This document shows, in pieces, positions 4,789 to 7,146 of a stretch of 7,146 nt of DNA. Position 1 is the stretch's first letter, and each line of letters begins with the position of its first letter. The DNA is taken from contig JBBIGV010000106.1 of NCBI GenBank assembly GCA_037447335.1, positions 1-7,146 of the forward strand. Direction: 5' to 3'. This stretch comes from JBBIGV01 sp037447335. GTDB taxonomy: Bacteria; Bacteroidota; Ignavibacteria; Ignavibacteriales; Ignavibacteriaceae. The notes below the pieces were generated by a model. The model ran no database searches. It saw nothing but the letters and a program-made list of their open reading frames with translations, and was not told the DNA's origin. A program made the position numbers and the translations under genes.

Positions 4789-6264
4789 ATGAGAAAAATT
4801 AAAGACATTGTAGCAGAAAAACCATGGGTTGGATGGGCTATCTTTTTAGGAACACTTATAATTGTATTTCTTATCGGCTTATTCGGCGCCTCTATTATCG
4901 AAAGACGCGGTGAAGCTCAACTGCAATTCCAGCTTGTTAAACCAATAGCCGAATGGGAACCTCGCAATGAAGTATGGGGCGAAAGTTTTCCCCGTCAGTT
5001 TGAATCATATCTAGATACACGCGATACAACTTTCAGAAGTATATTTGGCGGCGGCGCTCTGATTGATATGCTCGATAAATACCCCAACCTCGTTATACTC
5101 TGGGCTGGTTTTGCCTTCTCAAGAGATTATAAACAGGGAAGAGGTCATTACTATTCAATAGAAGCTGTAAGAAATTCATTAAGAATAGGTGTGCCTCAGC
5201 CGGCAACTTGCTGGACTTGTAAAAGTACAGATGTTCCACGATTAATGAATGAGATGGGTGTTGCTGAATTCTATAAAGCAGATGTTATGTCGTTAGGTTC
5301 TGAAGTTGTTAATCATATCGGCTGCCAGGATTGCCACGATCCTCAAACAATGAATTTAAGAATTACACGCCCTGCTTTAATTGAGGCATTTGAACGGCAG
5401 GGTAAGGATATCACAAAAGCAACAAACCAGGAAATGCGTTCGCTTGTTTGTGCGCAATGCCATGTTGAATATTACTTCAAGGGTAAGGATGAAAAATATC
5501 TCACCTTTCCATGGGACCACGGAATAACTGCAGAAGATATGGAATACTATTTTGATAACATCGAACATGTTGATTTTGTACATTCACTGAGTAAAGCGAA
5601 AATTATTAAAGCGCAGCACCCGGATTGGGAGCTTGCGCAGTTTGGTATTCATGCACAAAGAGGGCTTTCATGCGCTGACTGCCATATGCCGTATAAATCT
5701 GAAGGCGGTGTAAAATTCTCAAACCATAAGATGCAAAGTCCGTTAAACAATATTGAAAATGCCTGCCAGCCATGCCACAGAGAAAGCGAAGAAACTCTGA
5801 GGAATAATGTGTATGAAAGGCAGCTAAAGGTTAGAGAACTTGCCAACCTCTGTGAAATTTCTCTTGTAAATGCACACATCGAAGCTAAGACAGCATGGGA
5901 TAATGGCGCTGCTGAAGAGCAAATGAAGGAAGTACTTAGCCTTATCCGTAAAGCACAGTGGAGATGGGATTATGTAGTTGCAAGTCATGGCGGCAGTTTC
6001 CATGCGCCGCTTGAATCTGCAAGACTTCTTGGCACAGCAATTCAGTTATCTGAAAAAAGCAGAATACTACTTGCCAGCATTCTTACAAAGCTAGGCGTAA
6101 AATATCCGGTTGATATGCCGGATATATCCACTAAAGCAAAAGCGCAGCAATATATCAGGCTTGATATGGATAAACTAAGATCAGATAAGAAAGAATTTCT
6201 GAAAACAGTTGTGCCCGAATGGGATAAGCAGGCTGCAGAGCGCCAGAGCAAAATGAATTATTAA
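4789..6264 (+). CDS. nrfA: ammonia-forming cytochrome c nitrite reductase, catalytic subunit NrfA
   Basis: 491-residue pentaheme enzyme (EC 1.7.2.2) that reduces nitrite to ammonium with six electrons in the periplasm; the family also reduces NO and hydroxylamine. The catalytic heme has the Lys-ligated CWTCK motif (141-145); the other four are CQDCH (179-183), CAQCH (221-225), CADCH (295-299) and CQPCH (326-330). Active-site residues known from Wolinella and E. coli are recognisable: Arg118 in GRGHYY, Tyr228 in VEYYF and His277 in KAQHPDW. The calcium ligands Glu227, Lys274 and Gln276 are also present, so this is a classical Ca-dependent NrfA. A hydrophobic segment (about 13-35) without a convincing AxA cleavage site suggests an uncleaved membrane anchor. 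Length is normal. It is cotranscribed with nrfH and ends at a strong terminator. GGAA (4774-4777) is a weak ribosome site. No ccsA/ccsB system, often next to nrfHA in related phyla, is within the window. Confidence 0.97.
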   Translation: MRKIKDIVAEKPWVGWAIFLGTLIIVFLIGLFGASIIERRGEAQLQFQLVKPIAEWEPRNEVWGESFPRQFESYLDTRDTTFRSIFGGGALIDMLDKYPNLVILWAGFAFSRDYKQGRGHYYSIEAVRNSLRIGVPQPATCWTCKSTDVPRLMNEMGVAEFYKADVMSLGSEVVNHIGCQDCHDPQTMNLRITRPALIEAFERQGKDITKATNQEMRSLVCAQCHVEYYFKGKDEKYLTFPWDHGITAEDMEYYFDNIEHVDFVHSLSKAKIIKAQHPDWELAQFGIHAQRGLSCADCHMPYKSEGGVKFSNHKMQSPLNNIENACQPCHRESEETLRNNVYERQLKVRELANLCEISLVNAHIEAKTAWDNGAAEEQMKEVLSLIRKAQWRWDYVVASHGGSFHAPLESARLLGTAIQLSEKSRILLASILTKLGVKYPVDMPDISTKAKAQQYIRLDMDKLRSDKKEFLKTVVPEWDKQAAERQSKMNY

Positions 6265-6272
6265 AATTTTAC

Positions 6273-6307
6273 CCGGGAATGACCGCTGTTATTCCCGGTT
6301 TTTTTTT
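6273..6307 (+). terminator. strong intrinsic terminator after nrfA
   Basis: CCGGGAAT (6273-6280) and ATTCCCGG (6291-6298) form a perfect 8-base-pair GC-rich stem with a 10-base loop, followed by nine T residues (6299-6307). It begins 9 bases after the nrfA stop and marks the 3' end of the nrfHA transcript. Confidence 0.93.
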
Positions 6308-6523
6308 GTGAGAGGGGTTAATAATTATTCAGTCGCTGATTATCATTTATGATGTGTAATTAACTCTTTATAGCCGCTAACAATAAAATTTAACCATTAC
6401 CGAAGAAACATCGGTGTTCTCTGATCAGGTGCTTTACTAATCTGAAAAAGATCTAAAGAATTGATTCAATACCTTTGAATGCTTAATTTTAATACAAGAA
6501 TATTATAAGCATACAATAATTAA
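6308..6523. other. gene-free AT-rich intergenic region
   Basis: No open frame with a plausible start is visible on either strand. Small symmetric elements are present: ATCATTTATGAT (6342-6353, inverted repeat), ACCGA/TCGGT (6399-6403 and 6411-6415, 7-base loop) and the palindrome CTGATCAG (6421-6428). None forms a recognisable riboswitch, tRNA or terminator. The A/T-rich stretch TATTATAAG near 6501 could belong to the promoter of the small-gene pair, but no well-spaced -35 box is evident. Confidence 0.5.
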
Positions 6524-6769
6524 ATGAAATTTTCCGGGTATTTTGAAATTGTTGGTGAAATAAAGGAAGTTGAAATTATTGCTGTACGGGGTAGTATAAA
6601 AAATATAATAAGGTTACAGAAAAGATACGGCATTGGAAGATGGCGAAAACTTAAAGGTATTGCCCGGATCCGTCTCGAGAGTGGAAAAATCTGTAATGCA
6701 GAAATTCATTGGTATGAAGCTCACGGTATTGGAAGAAAGAAATTAAAAATTAAAAGGATATTGGATTAA
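6524..6769 (+). CDS. small conserved-looking protein of unknown function, first of a pair
   Basis: 81-residue basic protein without signal peptide, membrane segment or cysteine-based metal motif (a single Cys at 58). The C-terminal half reads as a compact beta-rich domain: KGIARIRLESG, then AEIHWYEAHGIG, then a Lys/Arg-rich KKLKIKRIL end. The HWYEAHGIG core resembles small uncharacterised proteins I recall from other bacteria, but I cannot name a family. The basic surface could suit nucleic acid or phosphate binding; that is only a guess. No Shine-Dalgarno is visible before ATG 6524. Its stop codon is one base from the start of the next gene, so the two are almost certainly cotranslated. Hypothetical function; the frame is credible because of the tight pairing and non-random composition. 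Confidence 0.68.
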   Translation: MKFSGYFEIVGEIKEVEIIAVRGSIKNIIRLQKRYGIGRWRKLKGIARIRLESGKICNAEIHWYEAHGIGRKKLKIKRILD

Positions 6770-6770
6770 G

Positions 6771-6995
6771 ATGGAAAAGGAAAAAGGAAAATTTGTTCTC
6801 TGTATAGAGAATAAAGATTGTGACGACCTTGAGAAACGCAAAATTTATCAATCACTTCCTGATGATAATTCTGAAGCTGAAGGATATTTGAGAATAATTG
6901 ATGAATCCGGTGAAGATTATCTTTATCCCAGATCATATTTCATATTTATTCAACTTCCCAATGAAGTTCAGGATGCCTTGTTAACAACAGAGTAA
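6771..6995 (+). CDS. small acidic protein of unknown function, second of a pair
   Basis: 74-residue acidic protein that begins one base after the preceding stop (TAA-G-ATG), with an AAGGA-like ribosome site (around 6751-6755) inside the upstream gene. Recognisable stretches are FVLCIENKDCDDLEKRK (with two cysteines), YQSLPDD, and GYLRIIDESGEDYLYPRSYF. This pattern resembles short uncharacterised bacterial proteins that I recall as seen next to the HWYEAHG type; I know no function. It has no signal peptide or membrane segment. The pairing of a basic and an acidic small protein invites a two-component complex such as a toxin-antitoxin or regulatory pair, but neither shows a known toxin or antitoxin motif. 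The frame is credible; the role is unassigned. Confidence 0.68.
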   Translation: MEKEKGKFVLCIENKDCDDLEKRKIYQSLPDDNSEAEGYLRIIDESGEDYLYPRSYFIFIQLPNEVQDALLTTE

Positions 6996-7065
6996 AATGT
7001 TATTCGTAGATATTCTTTGTCCCGCCGCTAATCCGCCAATAGTTACTGATAAACACAAAAAAAAT

Positions 7066-7090
7066 CATTCGTGCATTCGCGGCTAAAAAC
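7066..7090. repeat. possible intergenic repeat end with tandem octamer
   Basis: CATTCGTG (7066-7073) is followed directly by CATTCGCG (7074-7081) and then GCTAAAAAC. The pattern ATTCGTG-N-ATTCG-GGCTAAAAA resembles a short dispersed intergenic sequence common in Bacteroidota and other genomes, as far as I recall. The remaining bases from 6996 to the window end show no gene, hairpin terminator or RNA. Confidence 0.3.
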
Positions 7091-7146
7091 AGAGCGGGTA
7101 AAATTGTAATTGATTTTTTGATTTGTTTAACTTAGGTTCACAACAG

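Noticed and set aside
1..7146. CRISPR arrays, tRNA or rRNA genes, insertion sequences
   Set aside because: No regularly spaced repeats, cloverleaf-like sequence, rRNA motif, transposase frame or terminal inverted repeats were seen.

Overview
The window looks like a chromosomal segment from an AT-rich Gram-negative bacterium. The best guess is the Bacteroidota/Ignavibacteriota/Chlorobi neighbourhood: translation signals are mostly weak, an A/T-rich intergenic style prevails, and an Rrf2 regulator, a RIC protein, a hemerythrin-like protein and NrfHA sit together. Taxonomy is inferred from gene style only and is not firm.

Layout. Bases 1-734 (minus strand) hold the N-terminal half of a beta-CASP metallo-beta-lactamase-fold RNA hydrolase that starts at TTG and runs off the left edge. 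A 216-base divergent intergenic region (735-950) follows, with an 18-base tandem duplication, a 17-base palindrome, a candidate promoter and a candidate operator. From 951 everything reads on the plus strand: an Fe-S-type Rrf2 repressor (951-1382); a NapH/NosR/CcoG-like polytopic ferredoxin membrane protein (1422-2561); a frameshifted remnant of a SCO1/SenC copper chaperone gene (about 2567-2826); the di-iron Fe-S cluster repair protein RIC/ScdA/YtfE (2879-3616); a second hemerythrin-like protein (3624-4121); the tetraheme quinol dehydrogenase NrfH (4146-4748); and the pentaheme nitrite reductase NrfA (4789-6264). A strong intrinsic terminator (6273-6307) closes the series. After a 216-base gap comes a tightly coupled pair of small conserved-looking genes of unknown function (6524-6769, 6771-6995), then 151 bases without a gene.

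How it fits together. NrfH takes electrons from the quinol pool and passes them to NrfA, which reduces nitrite (and NO) to ammonium in the periplasm. RIC repairs iron-sulfur or iron centres damaged by NO or oxidative stress, and the second hemerythrin-like protein may bind iron, O2 or NO. The Rrf2 protein has a C-C-CxxH cluster-ligand pattern and could sense NO, Fe-S status or redox. A near-identical inverted-repeat site, CAGATAAAA(C/A)TATC(T/C)G, lies both upstream of the Rrf2 gene and directly before the ferredoxin gene, which suggests autoregulation and control of its neighbour. The whole reads as a nitrite-ammonification and nitrosative-stress module. The least explained elements are the shared operator, the decayed SCO gene and the two small terminal genes.
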